From Polytrichum commune (lineage: Eukaryota; Streptophyta; Polytrichopsida; Polytrichales; Polytrichaceae): a stretch of 64,000 nt of DNA. Shown one piece after another: positions 54,601 to 64,000 of the stretch; position 1 is the stretch's first letter; the number at the start of each line of letters is the position of its first letter. The notes beneath the pieces were generated by a model, which was not told the DNA's origin, ran no database searches, and saw nothing but the letters and a program-made list of their open reading frames with translations. A program made the translations under genes and the position numbers. The stretch spans positions 9,362,001 through 9,426,000 of the forward strand of contig OX485804.1 of NCBI GenBank assembly GCA_950295325.1, written 5' to 3'.

Positions 54601-57600
54601 TACTTATTATGTAAGATTTTAGGGTGGTGGAGTAGTGCCCTCGACCATAGATTTTTGTACGTCCTACATGTGTAGGCAAAAAATAATAATTCTTAGGCAT
54701 ATATGTGGTCTTATTGTAGGCACTTCCAACTCCATAGACAGTTTTGGCAGTTGGATTGGATCATGAGTTGTTTCGTCCAATCAGCAGTTGCGAGTCCCAA
54801 CAATTGTTGTTTCAAGTTTTAGAATTAGAGTTGTGATACAAAAATTGTAAGAGGTCAAAATGAAGACTTTGTTTTTCTCTTCTTCTAAAAATGTTGAAAT
54901 GGTCCAATATGCCCTACTGCTTATGCCCTACTGCTTTTGTTAATAATTGAACCTATAGTGGTTAATGTGTTTTGAATCTTGAGCACATAGGCCTACCTCA
55001 AGGCAACGCATGAGAATGAACCCCATCGTGAACCGTTTGCGAACCTTCACAAACCATTGTTGCCATGAACAGTCGTGACCCATCTCAAACGCTACTTTGA
55101 ACGGTTGATACATCCTACCAAAAAGTAGTATCGTGACAACAAAAAGAGATCTTGATGAGGAACGAAAGGAGATGATACTTGCAAATGAAACTACAAATCT
55201 TGGTTAATTGAAATGTTCTGAACTAGGTTTTGAGTAGATCTAGAATTTTGCATAACTCGTGGACATAACTAGTTGTGTGTGCACACTTTCGTTGGTCAAC
55301 CTTATTATAGATATGGCAAAAAATTAAGTTAGTCTTAGATGTGGATGCCATATCTTGTCGTAGACACGTTTTAGTTGCATACACATTGTGTTTTCTCTCT
55401 CCAAAAGGCACATCTAGAGTGATTATTTGATCAATTTACTTCTCTTGTTGTACAAGTCTTTTGTCCATATATACTAAAATTCTAGTTCTTGAAACTACTG
55501 AGCATCATTGTAGAATCTAACAACATAGAAAAAACCGATCTTGCATTTTAATTCAAACTCCTTTCAAGGACCTCAATTTTGTCAACCCTAGAAAGGATTA
55601 CCAATTGCTTATGATATAGAGCCATAGGACTCTTCTCAACAAACGGAGTGCACTCAAAGTGAGATAGAGGTAGACCATGAAATATAAAATGATGAAAACA
55701 TGGTCCCATCCATCATATATTTTTAACAAGACTTAGAAGCCCTACAAACATGTAATATGGTTGGTGAGCATGTGTCAGCATAATTGAGTATATTTCTTTT
55801 GATGCTATTGGACCACAATTGGATGTGTTTAAGGCTAAATAAGGGGGCAACAATTAGACAAACATTTTGAAATTATTGGAGAATGTGTTATCATGGTAGC
55901 TTGGGGGGTGGACTCTTCATTATGTACCAATGACATGCTAGAAAATGGACTCATGTAATTATACTAGGCTTTTCAATTTAGTGTGACAAATGCCTCCACT
56001 ACATATACAAACTATACATCATGAATTACATAGGCCTTTATTACACATGAAATTCATTATCACTTACAAATGAGAAAGTCATTGAATGTATTCTCATCCA
56101 TAGCATGCAACTCAACGCTTGTATCAAACAAAGACAAGAGCACATGAACTTAGCCACACTCCGGAGAGCAAATCTCAAGGACACCCATGAGTGTTCCAAG
56201 GGCCTTGAGTTTGTAAGAACCTAAAATCCAAATCCAAATCCAAAACAAAAACATACATGGTAGTCATTAAGGACTATGACCATATGACAACAATGGATGA
56301 AAACATGAACTGGATGAGACTAACACATGTATTGTCAATTTCTCTCTAAGCTTGAGGGCCCCCTTTTGTACATCCACCTATACTTCAAAGAAATTGATAG
56401 CCTTTTCAAATGTACACACTAAAGTAACATAATACCTCTCCCTGATGTATACTATGTACGCTAATGCCTCAAATAGTACCCTTTCTTACACTCACGTTAG
56501 TTCGTGCGTGGTATGAAGAATCCACCCCCGGGCATGGTAGTGGCACAATAGTGGTCTTCTAGACAATGGAAAATTGATCCAATTTTTACAATAAAAACGG
56601 TGCTTCCAAAGTGGAGCATGTACAATAAGATCTTCATAGCACACCCTAATTTATATTCATTCACCATAAATGTGGATGCTTAGAAATAGTGTGCTTAACA
56701 TTCTTTGAAACGAGTGGTGTATTAGAATGAAATCAAAAGATCAATGAATTATTCTTTGTTACAAAACACAAATACCAACATTATAAACGTAAAATTCTAC
56801 ATAAGATGAAATTTCACATGATAAATTTTCATATGTTATAAAGACATGTCTTTTCAAATGTGAGAATTGCATATGGATGCATTAGTTTAAATTTAAAATA
56901 TCTATCATCAAGAAACAATCATCACTAGTTTGTGGTAGGAACGTGAAACACCTTCCAAACCATGAAGAAACATATTGCCCGATTTTCCACTAAAAGTATA
57001 AAATAAATAGTTCAAATATTATACACTTGCAAAGTTGCAAGTGGAAATAGGTGAGATATGAGGGGACAAAGAGAGATCATGTCTACTTTGTATTCATATA
57101 GCATCTACTTCTTTATTTGAACCCCCCGTTTTTCTAGGTATCCATGTGTCACACGAAGTGCTCGAGGTAGTGATGGACTCCCCATATTGAACCATCAACT
57201 TTGGTGCCATATATGACAGTTGGTCTTTAAGATTCTCTTCAGATTTAAGATCAATAAGACTTGAAAGGACTAATAAATACTTATAGAATCTACATGCCCT
57301 CATACGGTATATGGTTACAACGATACTCAAAATTTAGTCCTCTCGAGTCTAATTAACATTGGCCAAAATACTAAATAGCATACTTGATTATGAGATAAGC
57401 TTGAGTAGGATTGAAGTAAATCTAGACTTACACATGAATTTTGGACAAAATTGCATTGTATGCGTGTATATCTACAAACGGATTTTATAATAGAAATAAC
57501 ATGTAGTAATATATGTATCGATCTTATGTAATAATTTACTACATAATTTGGTATAATTGAAACTTACGATGTAACTTCAACATTCAATTGTTTTGACATA

Positions 57601-58640
57601 ATAAATTAGCCTATGAAAGTTTGTGATGTATGCAACGATAGCTCACCTCTTGGGTCACCTTGGACGATTAGACTGGTTAAAGTAAAGCTATGCTTTACAA
57701 ATTGATGGGCTTTGATTGATATGTAGCTTGGTTCCATGAGAGCCTGACTAAGGGTCCAACCGCACCACTTAGTTAAGAGAATTAGCTAACTCACAAGTTA
57801 GCCAACCAAGATTCTAGCAAATTAAAATCATGGTTGCACCAACACATGGAGGTGTGCAATTAAATTGGTTCACAATCCTAAATTGAACATGATTTAGAGG
57901 TGGTTTGCACCAAGACCATAAGAACACGGGGACACTTGAATTCTTAAAGTTGCGATGTCCATAACATTTGTTGTTGTTCAAGTCATATTTACACTTAGTT
58001 TTTTAAGCCAATTTTAGGCCCATGTAATTCTTCGAAGGTGGGAAGTCCACTTCGTATCTCCATGATGAAGCGAATTTCAATTTGAGGTGAACATTTCTTG
58101 AACGCCTCTTTGAGTAGGCGTAACCAAAATTCGGGAGACCAATGACGCCTTAAGTTTCAAAATTATAGCTTTTTAGCCCATAACATTGTTTGTGTGATTC
58201 ACTATATTGGATTTGTTGTTTTAAAATTGAATAGTCATACCCCCTCGTGTTATCAAGTGAACAAGCACACCCCTTCATATTTTTCAGTCGAACAATCATA
58301 CCCTTTCATAATATGTTAAATAGGTCTAGGTTGGGCATCTCAATATAACAAAGCCATATTAAGATATATATATTTGGAACCATGTTGTTTGAGACAATAA
58401 TTTCTATTAGGGTTTCCCTTGTCACAACGAATAAGGTGGGCTACCATTGAATTTTAACACTACTAGAAGGTGGTAGTCAAATACCTTCATTATTAAACTA
58501 GACTGACAAATCTACGGGGGATCAAGATTCATTGTGCCAATTTAACAAACCAGTTGTTTGGAATGGCAAACATATTGTTTGATTGCCACTTTTCTACTCG
58601 TGTATAGTGGAGACCACCTTTATATCATTTGTAATGTAAG
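54601..58640. other. Four kilobases with no recognisable gene
   Basis: AT-rich. Minus-strand frames at 55223-55411 and 57094-57330 have no domain. Segment 56470-56540, reversed, resembles 63063-63125 (GGACTCTTCATACCACATAAGAACTAATGTGAGTGT-type block, split by substitutions), so at least one more diverged dispersed repeat is present. Confidence 0.4.
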
Positions 58641-58835
58641 GTACGCAAGCTTGATTTGGTCACTTATCTTAATCGGACACCTATATTTGAGTGGTGCCAA
58701 GTGATTATTTTCAAGTGGTGGGTGATTAGGTGCAAATGTAAGGAGTCCAAGAACATATACCATGTAGGTATGTGTTTAAATTTAGATTCATAGGAGATTG
58801 GACTACGTGCTCAAAATTATGATTCATTATCAAGA
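58640..58835. repeat. Family B-related partial copy
   Basis: GGACACCTATATTTGAGTGG, GTGATTAGGTGCAAATGTAA and GATTGGACTACGTGCTCAAA match 31570-31680, 32600-32720 and the reverse of 61770-61900. Confidence 0.5.
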
Positions 58836-60268
58836 GGAGGCCACACATGCCCAAAACTAGAGATTTTCACAAAAGCCATCTCGGACGAGAGAGGTGAAAC
58901 CGGATGTTTTGAAACTTTGGGCCACACTACATGTGCAAATGAGCCATCATTTTTTGTTAGTTCTGTGACACCCCACCTCAAAGATGACTACTTCACGGAA
59001 AGATCAAAATATAAAATATAAAAACTAAGACTCGATGTTGTGTTCTTATTGGCTTCCAACACGATGGGCCATATTTTTCCCACCATTTTGCAAGAGCTGA
59101 CAATCTTGTGGGAAAGCAAACCCTTATTCCTAGTTGCCAATTTAATGAAGAATCAACTTTCTATTTAGCTCTTGGAATTTTAGAAAGGTGGCATTAGTTG
59201 GGGGGAGAACCGATAGTTTCACAGTTTTGTGAACTTCCCTTTAGTGGACTTTGATAATTCATAACACCTCAAAATCAACTCCAAAACTTTGAGAAATTGG
59301 TGTTGGCTTCTCAAAATATATTTGTAGACACGCATAATTTTCAACCTCGTTAATCTGAGTAGTGGAAGATAGCAAAACGGCAAGAAGTAGCCAAATAAGG
59401 CCCATCTACCTCATTGGAGAATTTAGTCATGTGTTGTAGGCAAACTGCAAAAGGCTTAATGCTGGTCCAAGAATTTGGCGAGGGGATCATAAGCTGTGGA
59501 TCCCAAGACTGATCCAAAAGTGTTACTGGGGATCTAATATGACGCACTAAACAAGGGAACATATTAAAAGGATTCTTTCATGCTTTTATAGCTTTGGCGA
59601 ATCTCTACATTCATGTAACTTATCCAAGTTGCAATTTAACTTTACTTGATGATTTGGGGGTTCGCAGAATCTACTATACTTATTTTGTAATCTCTAGTTC
59701 CAATCTCCATCAAGCCACACATGTTTGACAACGTTGGTTTTAAAAAGGAGTTTGGTAAACTAAGGTTAAAATTTTTTGGCCTTCACACGTATCTAACTTC
59801 GGGGAGCTGGGTTTTGAGGTTGGCCCTTTTTAGTTTGGTTAAAACCGTCTGTTTTCAACACCGTTCCAAGACAACGTTTTTGTAAAGTTTGAAACATTCA
59901 TTTATGAAGGGAGGCCACACAAGATATGAAACTATCGGTTTCTCCCACTAACGGCACCTTACTAGCATTATGGGAGCTAAATAAAAAAGTTAATTCTTCA
60001 TTGAATTGGTAGCTAGGAACACGGGTTTGCCTTCCCACTAGACTGCCAACTCTTGACAGATGGTGGGGGAAAACACAACTCATCATTTTGGGAGCCAACA
60101 GGAACGCAACATCAGGTCTTAGATGTTTAGAATTAATATTTTGATATTTTTTTAAAGTAGTCATCTTTGAGGTGGGGTGTCACTAAACTAACAAAAATGG
60201 TGGCTCATTTGCACATGTTGCGTGGTCCCAAGTTTCAAACCATCCAATTTCGGGTGTGTGTGGCTTCC
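58836..60268. mobile_element. Inverted pair of family J elements
   Basis: 58836-59245 starts GGAGGCCACACATGCCC. 60268-59909, read backward, starts GGAAGCCACACACACCC. Both follow TTTTGAAACTT, CATGTGCAAATGAGCCA, GACACCCCACCTCAAAGATG, GTGGGAAAGCAAACC-like, CAATTYAATGAAGAAT and GAAACCGATAGTTTCA in order. The right copy ends in GGCCTCCC, so each copy has GGAGGCCACAC-type inverted termini. A minus-strand frame (59898-60164) includes GRQTRVPSYQFNEELTFLFS and is partly conserved in the left copy, which hints at former coding. Confidence 0.75.
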
Positions 60269-60433
60269 ACTTGATAAGAGTTGCAAAAGGATGGTTTTAA
60301 CCAAAAAGAAAGAGGGACTAACCTTGAAATCCAGCTCCTCGAAGTTAGGCACATGTCAAGGCCAAAATTCGCTTACCTTGGCTTAGCAAATGCCGTTTTG
60401 AAACCGACGTTTTTGAACGTATGTGGCCTCCCC
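59714..60433. mobile_element. Foldback family K element enclosing the right J copy
   Basis: The left arm (59714-59850: GCCACACATGTTTGAC, CGTTGGTTTTAAAAA, TCTAACTTCGGGGAGCTGGG, TTGGTTAAAACC) is inverted at 60285-60433 (GGTTTTAACCAAAAAGAAAG, CCAGCTCCTCGAAGTTAGGC, GCCGTTTTGAAACCGACGTT, GGCCTCCC). Family J lies between the arms, so J may have jumped into K or both ends may have been reused. An isolated K end lies at 43138-43260. Confidence 0.6.
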
Positions 60434-60447
60434 TTTAATGTGTATGT

Positions 60448-60880
60448 TTGACAAATTTCATTTGGCGTCCAACTTCAAACCCAAAGTCTCATGTGATGTT
60501 TTCGAAAACAAAAATGAATCTTAATCGACATCTACATTTCCTTCTAAAACATCACTTCAATGTCAGATGCCTAGTAGTACATGCCATTTCAATTTCCAAC
60601 ATGTCAATCGACGTGTGGTTTTTCTCTTACAAGTCACACTACACGTCCGATTCCATTCCAAATCGTGTGTGTCAATTGACGTGCATTTTGTGTGTGTGCG
60701 CTCGCAACTTTTGCATGTCAAATGTCGAAAAGTTGCAAAAACTTTGTCAAGAAAACACACTGCTTCCGCTTTTTCTTCAACTTACGACGATGTGATCACC
60801 CAGCAGGCATCATTAATCCTACTTATTTGCGTACATGGACGCCTGCATAATTATGACCGTGGTACTGAATGAAGAAATCC
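60448..60880 (+). other. Overlapping ORFs of unknown meaning
   Basis: Frames of 115 (60448-60795) and 101 codons (60567-60872) overlap on the plus strand and a third lies on the minus strand (60563-60760). None has a recognised domain. At most one could be real. Confidence 0.2.
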
Positions 60881-61535
60881 TAACCTTCAAATCATCAATA
60901 TTCTGATCATCCTGACACCACTGAGGCATTGAAGAATAACCATCTTCACCTGCTCAAACTTGATTATTTATAATGGAGGGAAGTTATAGCTTCAGAAGAA
61001 AGTCGGATATACAACAACTTAGTAAGCACATGCACCAGCCGCATGCAGCTACCGTATAGATAAGCACATTTACTTTGGAGACTCGAGGCTGTGCCTAGCT
61101 AGCTACAGCACACTCACTTACTTCTAGCTAGGATGCCTTGCTTTTACCCCACTTTACCCCAGATTTGTGGCGGCGTAGTTATAGTCTGTACAGATTCGAT
61201 TCCTCAATTAGCGATCTTACTTAACTTACATGCGGCAAAATTTGCACCCTAATCGCAGTTATGTATCTTGTAGACTTACTGCAGCCTAATTAAGCGCATC
61301 TCCACATGCATGCAGTACGGTGAGGTTTTGTGTGAGTGTGCGAGAGTGGACATGTCAAGATCTCCTGATCATTCCTGAATTGCCATCCTTGGGATCTTCA
61401 CTCTCGACACCAGCAATGCCACGGCTCGATCTCGTTTGCTCAGTGCCTCCAGAGACTGTGAGTTTCATCTTTCGGAAACGACACATTGGAGACGCAGATT
61501 TGTACAGGTAGCTAGATGGGCTTTATTTGGTTGCT
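60881..61535 (+). other. Unique GC-balanced island with exon-like segment
   Basis: CTAGCTAGCTA, GCATGCATGC and no window repeats, as in the island at 42.1-43.1 kb. Frame 61320-61511 includes CQDLLIIPELPSLGSSLSTP and AMPRLDLVCSVPPET, followed at 61457-61462 by the good splice donor GTGAGT. The product is not recognised. A partial exon is possible. Confidence 0.25.
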
Positions 61536-61570
61536 GTGAAAAGAAAAGAAAAGAAAAGAAAAGAAAAGAA
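61535..61570. repeat. (AAAAG)n microsatellite
   Basis: About seven perfect AAAAG units. Confidence 0.95.
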
Positions 61571-62780
61571 CAACGTTTGCTTCTGCTCGTATCAGGAGGA
61601 TAAAATTTCTGTGTGCCTGCAAATGTATCTGAAGAAATCAAGATTACCACCTGGATCGATTTGGAGACTGAGTTGTTACGAATTACCGACTCAGTCCATC
61701 GATGATGAGTCATAAGAAGGTCACATAAAAGTTTGCTTGATTCTGTTGACTGTTGAGTCGAGAATGGTTAACCAATTTTGAGCACGTAGTCCGGTCTCTT
61801 TCAAACACCTGTCGTTTTGGTGTTTGTCCTTGGGTTTGCACTTAATTACCCACCACTCAAATATCCGGTGAAATGAAGTAACCAAATTAGGCATGCTTAC
61901 CTTTTAGAAAGAGGGCATGAAATTGGTTTTTTTTTTAAAAGGTTTGCACCTACTTCTCCGAGGCGATAAACACATGACTAGTAAGATAGACGTGTCTTAA
62001 ACAACATGTTTTTGAGATTGGCGTTGTCTTGTGGAAGATCTTCGATACTCAGATTTTTAAGTACTTGCAAATTTGTGTGTGAGCACTTCAAAGACTGTTA
62101 TAAGTTGTTCCACTTGCAAAGACCTCTCGTAAATGTGTTCTTTGTGAATTTATTTAGGAGTTGAAGTTATAATTATATAGAGGCCATGTGTTTGGAATAA
62201 AAAGAAAAGACTTGCATTCTACTTCGTCATTCATCACAAACTTCCAAACAATGGTGTATAATGTAGTGTTTTATATTGTTATCTCTATATACACTTAATC
62301 ATCAAGCAATATATGTGTTGATTATTGTATAAACTTCTTTGTAACGTTTTAGATCAATGACCTTCATAAGGTATGTGTGCCTTATGTGGTCACTTGTCTT
62401 ATGTGGCTACCTAGAATGGGGTGTTAATAAGTACAATTAAGTTGGTCAAATTTGCTTTTGCGCATACTGTATGTGATGTGAACGTGGCCATTCTAGGCAC
62501 ATAACCTACAAAAGCCTCTCCACATATAATCACTTACATTTGCGAAGTTTGAATGAGGCAGTTGAAAAATCATGGGTCTTTATGACTGAAATCACACTGC
62601 TCTGATTTTGTACCAACTTCATGCATATTAAAAGTGTTTTAGAGGTGAACCTTCAAAGGGCCTTCAAATACAATGCCTACTTGTTTGAGTGTGGCAAGGT
62701 TTTTCTCAGTAAAGAAAACTTTACCACGTGACACTTGACTAGGCACACATAAATGCCGTTTCAAGCACAAGTAAAGAAAC
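61571..62780. other. AT-rich with family B-related fragment
   Basis: 61770-61900 is a reversed family B-related fragment (ATTACCCACCACTCAAATAT, TTAGGCATGCTTACC). No gene seen in the rest. Confidence 0.4.
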
Positions 62781-62787
62781 TTTCATC

Positions 62788-62953
62788 GTGTGGCATAACA
62801 TTACTAAAGCGTTAAGCTCTTGTTCCGTGGGCCCTCATGATATAACAATGAGATGCTTGAAAAGCTACACAAGGAGACTTATATTCATACTAAATTCCCA
62901 GCATCTCACTGTTATATTTTGAGGGTTCATATATGAGTAATGTTATGGGACAC
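62788..62953. mobile_element. Foldback element related to the 32114-32236 hairpin
   Basis: GTGTGGCATAACATTACT pairs with AGTAATGTTATGGGACAC at the far end. Inside, GGGCCCTCATGATATAACAA and TGAGATGCT pair with AGCATCTCACTGTTATA and TTTTGAGGGTTC. The GGGCCC..ATGAGATGC layout parallels GGGCCCCGAGA..GGGATGC at 32134. No ORF. Confidence 0.7.
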
Positions 62954-64000
62954 TCTATGTAGCCCATAAAATATAATGTGTGTGTACAAAAGGGTATTAG
63001 TTGAAAATTTGGCTTACAAAGCATACATATGGGATGGGTATTATTCCACCTAATTTTGTGGACATAAATCAGGGGGGGTTGGACTCTTCATACCACATAA
63101 GAACTAATGTGAGTGTGGAAAGGGAGAGGTATTGTTTTCTCTAGTGTGTACGTTGAAAAGGCTATTAGGAATTTTGAAGTAAAGGTATATGTAGAAAAGG
63201 GGGCCTAAGGTTTTGAAAAATGTGCTAGTTTCATCCAATTTACGTTTTCATATACTGTTATTTATTGCCTTAGCTTCAATGATGTGTGTTTCAGGGCTAC
63301 ATTATTACGAGTTAAATCCTATAGATGAAAGTATATTGTATATGTAACAAATGCCTATTTATTTCATGATTTATATATTATATATGTAGTAGAGGCAATT
63401 ATCACATTAAATTGAAAAGCTTAGTATGAATACACAAGTCCATTTTCTAGCATATCCGTAGTACGTATACATTTGTTGTTATTTATAAATTTCTTCATAG
63501 TCACCCACACATGTCATTTAGGTTTCCAATTAAGAGTCCTTCCTTGAGATATAAATAACTTGGTAGTATAGATGTACAACACCCTAAAACCTTGCATAAT
63601 AAGTACATATTGATTGTAAGAATCGTGTCCATCACCTTAACATGTGGTTCATGTGTTGGTTTTTAGGCTATCCACCAATAGAGCTTTAAACCCCTATAAC
63701 TTTTGCCAATGGAGATCAAATAAGGGACGTTTTACACCTAGAGGCCATGCCAATTCCCCTTGAGGCCGGTTGCATGAAATTTCAGCCCCTTTTGGGTTGC
63801 AGACTGGCCTTAACTACACATTATAATAAGACTATAATGGGGGCCAATTTTCCCATATGTAAAGGCCTTAGGGCCAAGAATCTAGGCTGTATCAATAAAT
63901 CTAGCATAATCCAACGGATCTAGCATAATCTAGCATAGAGCCGTTTAGATTTCCACATAATCCAATGGATATGGTTCGCTAAAAAATCATATTTTATTAA
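62954..64000. repeat. Dispersed repeats H and H2, second copies
   Basis: 63395-63530 matches 5975-6115 (repeat H) and 63585-63725 matches 23655-23830 (H2). The rest to the end holds repeated ATCTAGCATAATCCA words (63898-63970) and no gene. Confidence 0.5.

Noticed and set aside
1-64000. tRNA, rRNA or snRNA genes
   Set aside because: No T-loop GGTTCGANTCC with a matching acceptor stem, no rRNA-like blocks and no U-snRNA promoter pair were recognised by eye on either strand; a covariance-model scan would be decisive.

Overview
The window looks like repeat-rich nuclear DNA of a land plant. Four things point that way: split gene fragments with GT..AG junctions, an RRM most like the plant SR45/RNPS1 family, an AAACCCTAA telo-box in a 5'-UTR-like stretch, and non-autonomous DNA transposons of plant type (hAT-like with 8-bp and Mutator-like with 9-11-bp target duplications). 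The species cannot be fixed from the sequence. Several long poly-G tracts and few recognisable LTR retroelements are distinctive, but I could not compare genomes. No gene here is clearly intact; most of the 64 kb is decayed mobile elements and tandem repeats.

Layout. 1-1.4 kb: minus-strand coding-like debris, then a G-rich low-complexity stretch. 2.0-5.9 kb: two inverted copies of one repeat on either side of a 344-bp MITE. 6.8-9.3 kb: the only gene-rich patch, with a plus-strand first-exon candidate, a spliced but broken SR45/RNPS1 pseudogene (minus strand) and a second minus-strand gene fragment with a plant-type 5' end. 9.8-11.4 kb: a MITE-like repeat whose end is interrupted by a 1.1-kb hAT-type element. 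11.5-14.4 kb: coding-like debris and a degenerate ~300-bp tandem repeat. 16.0-17.6 kb: an internally deleted hAT element that keeps the C-terminal dimerisation domain of its transposase. 18.8-20.3 kb: an element with TTAA at both ends and a 188-bp tandem array inside. 20.7-33.8 kb: copies of several MITE families. 34.0-35.2 kb: six head-to-tail units of exactly 154 bp. 35.5-48.4 kb: Mutator-like and hAT-like elements, three strong hairpins, and a unique GC-richer island (42.1-43.1 kb) with a TATA box and a 31-codon ORF. 49.7-51.5 kb: a ~250-bp tandem repeat and short inverted-repeat elements. 51.8-54.6 kb: eight units of a ~295-bp satellite, one of them split by a 345-bp MITE with an 8-bp duplication. 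54.6-64 kb: mostly unassigned AT-rich sequence, a compound foldback locus (58.8-60.4 kb), a small unique island (60.8-61.7 kb) and further repeat copies.

The parts do not form a pathway. They form nested layers of insertion: MITE into satellite, hAT into MITE, tandem array inside a transposon. These layers give a relative order of events. The best candidates for undescribed biology are the TTAA-bounded element with palindromic flanks, the 154-bp unit that occurs both singly and as an exact tandem array, and the group of gene fragments around the SR45 pseudogene.
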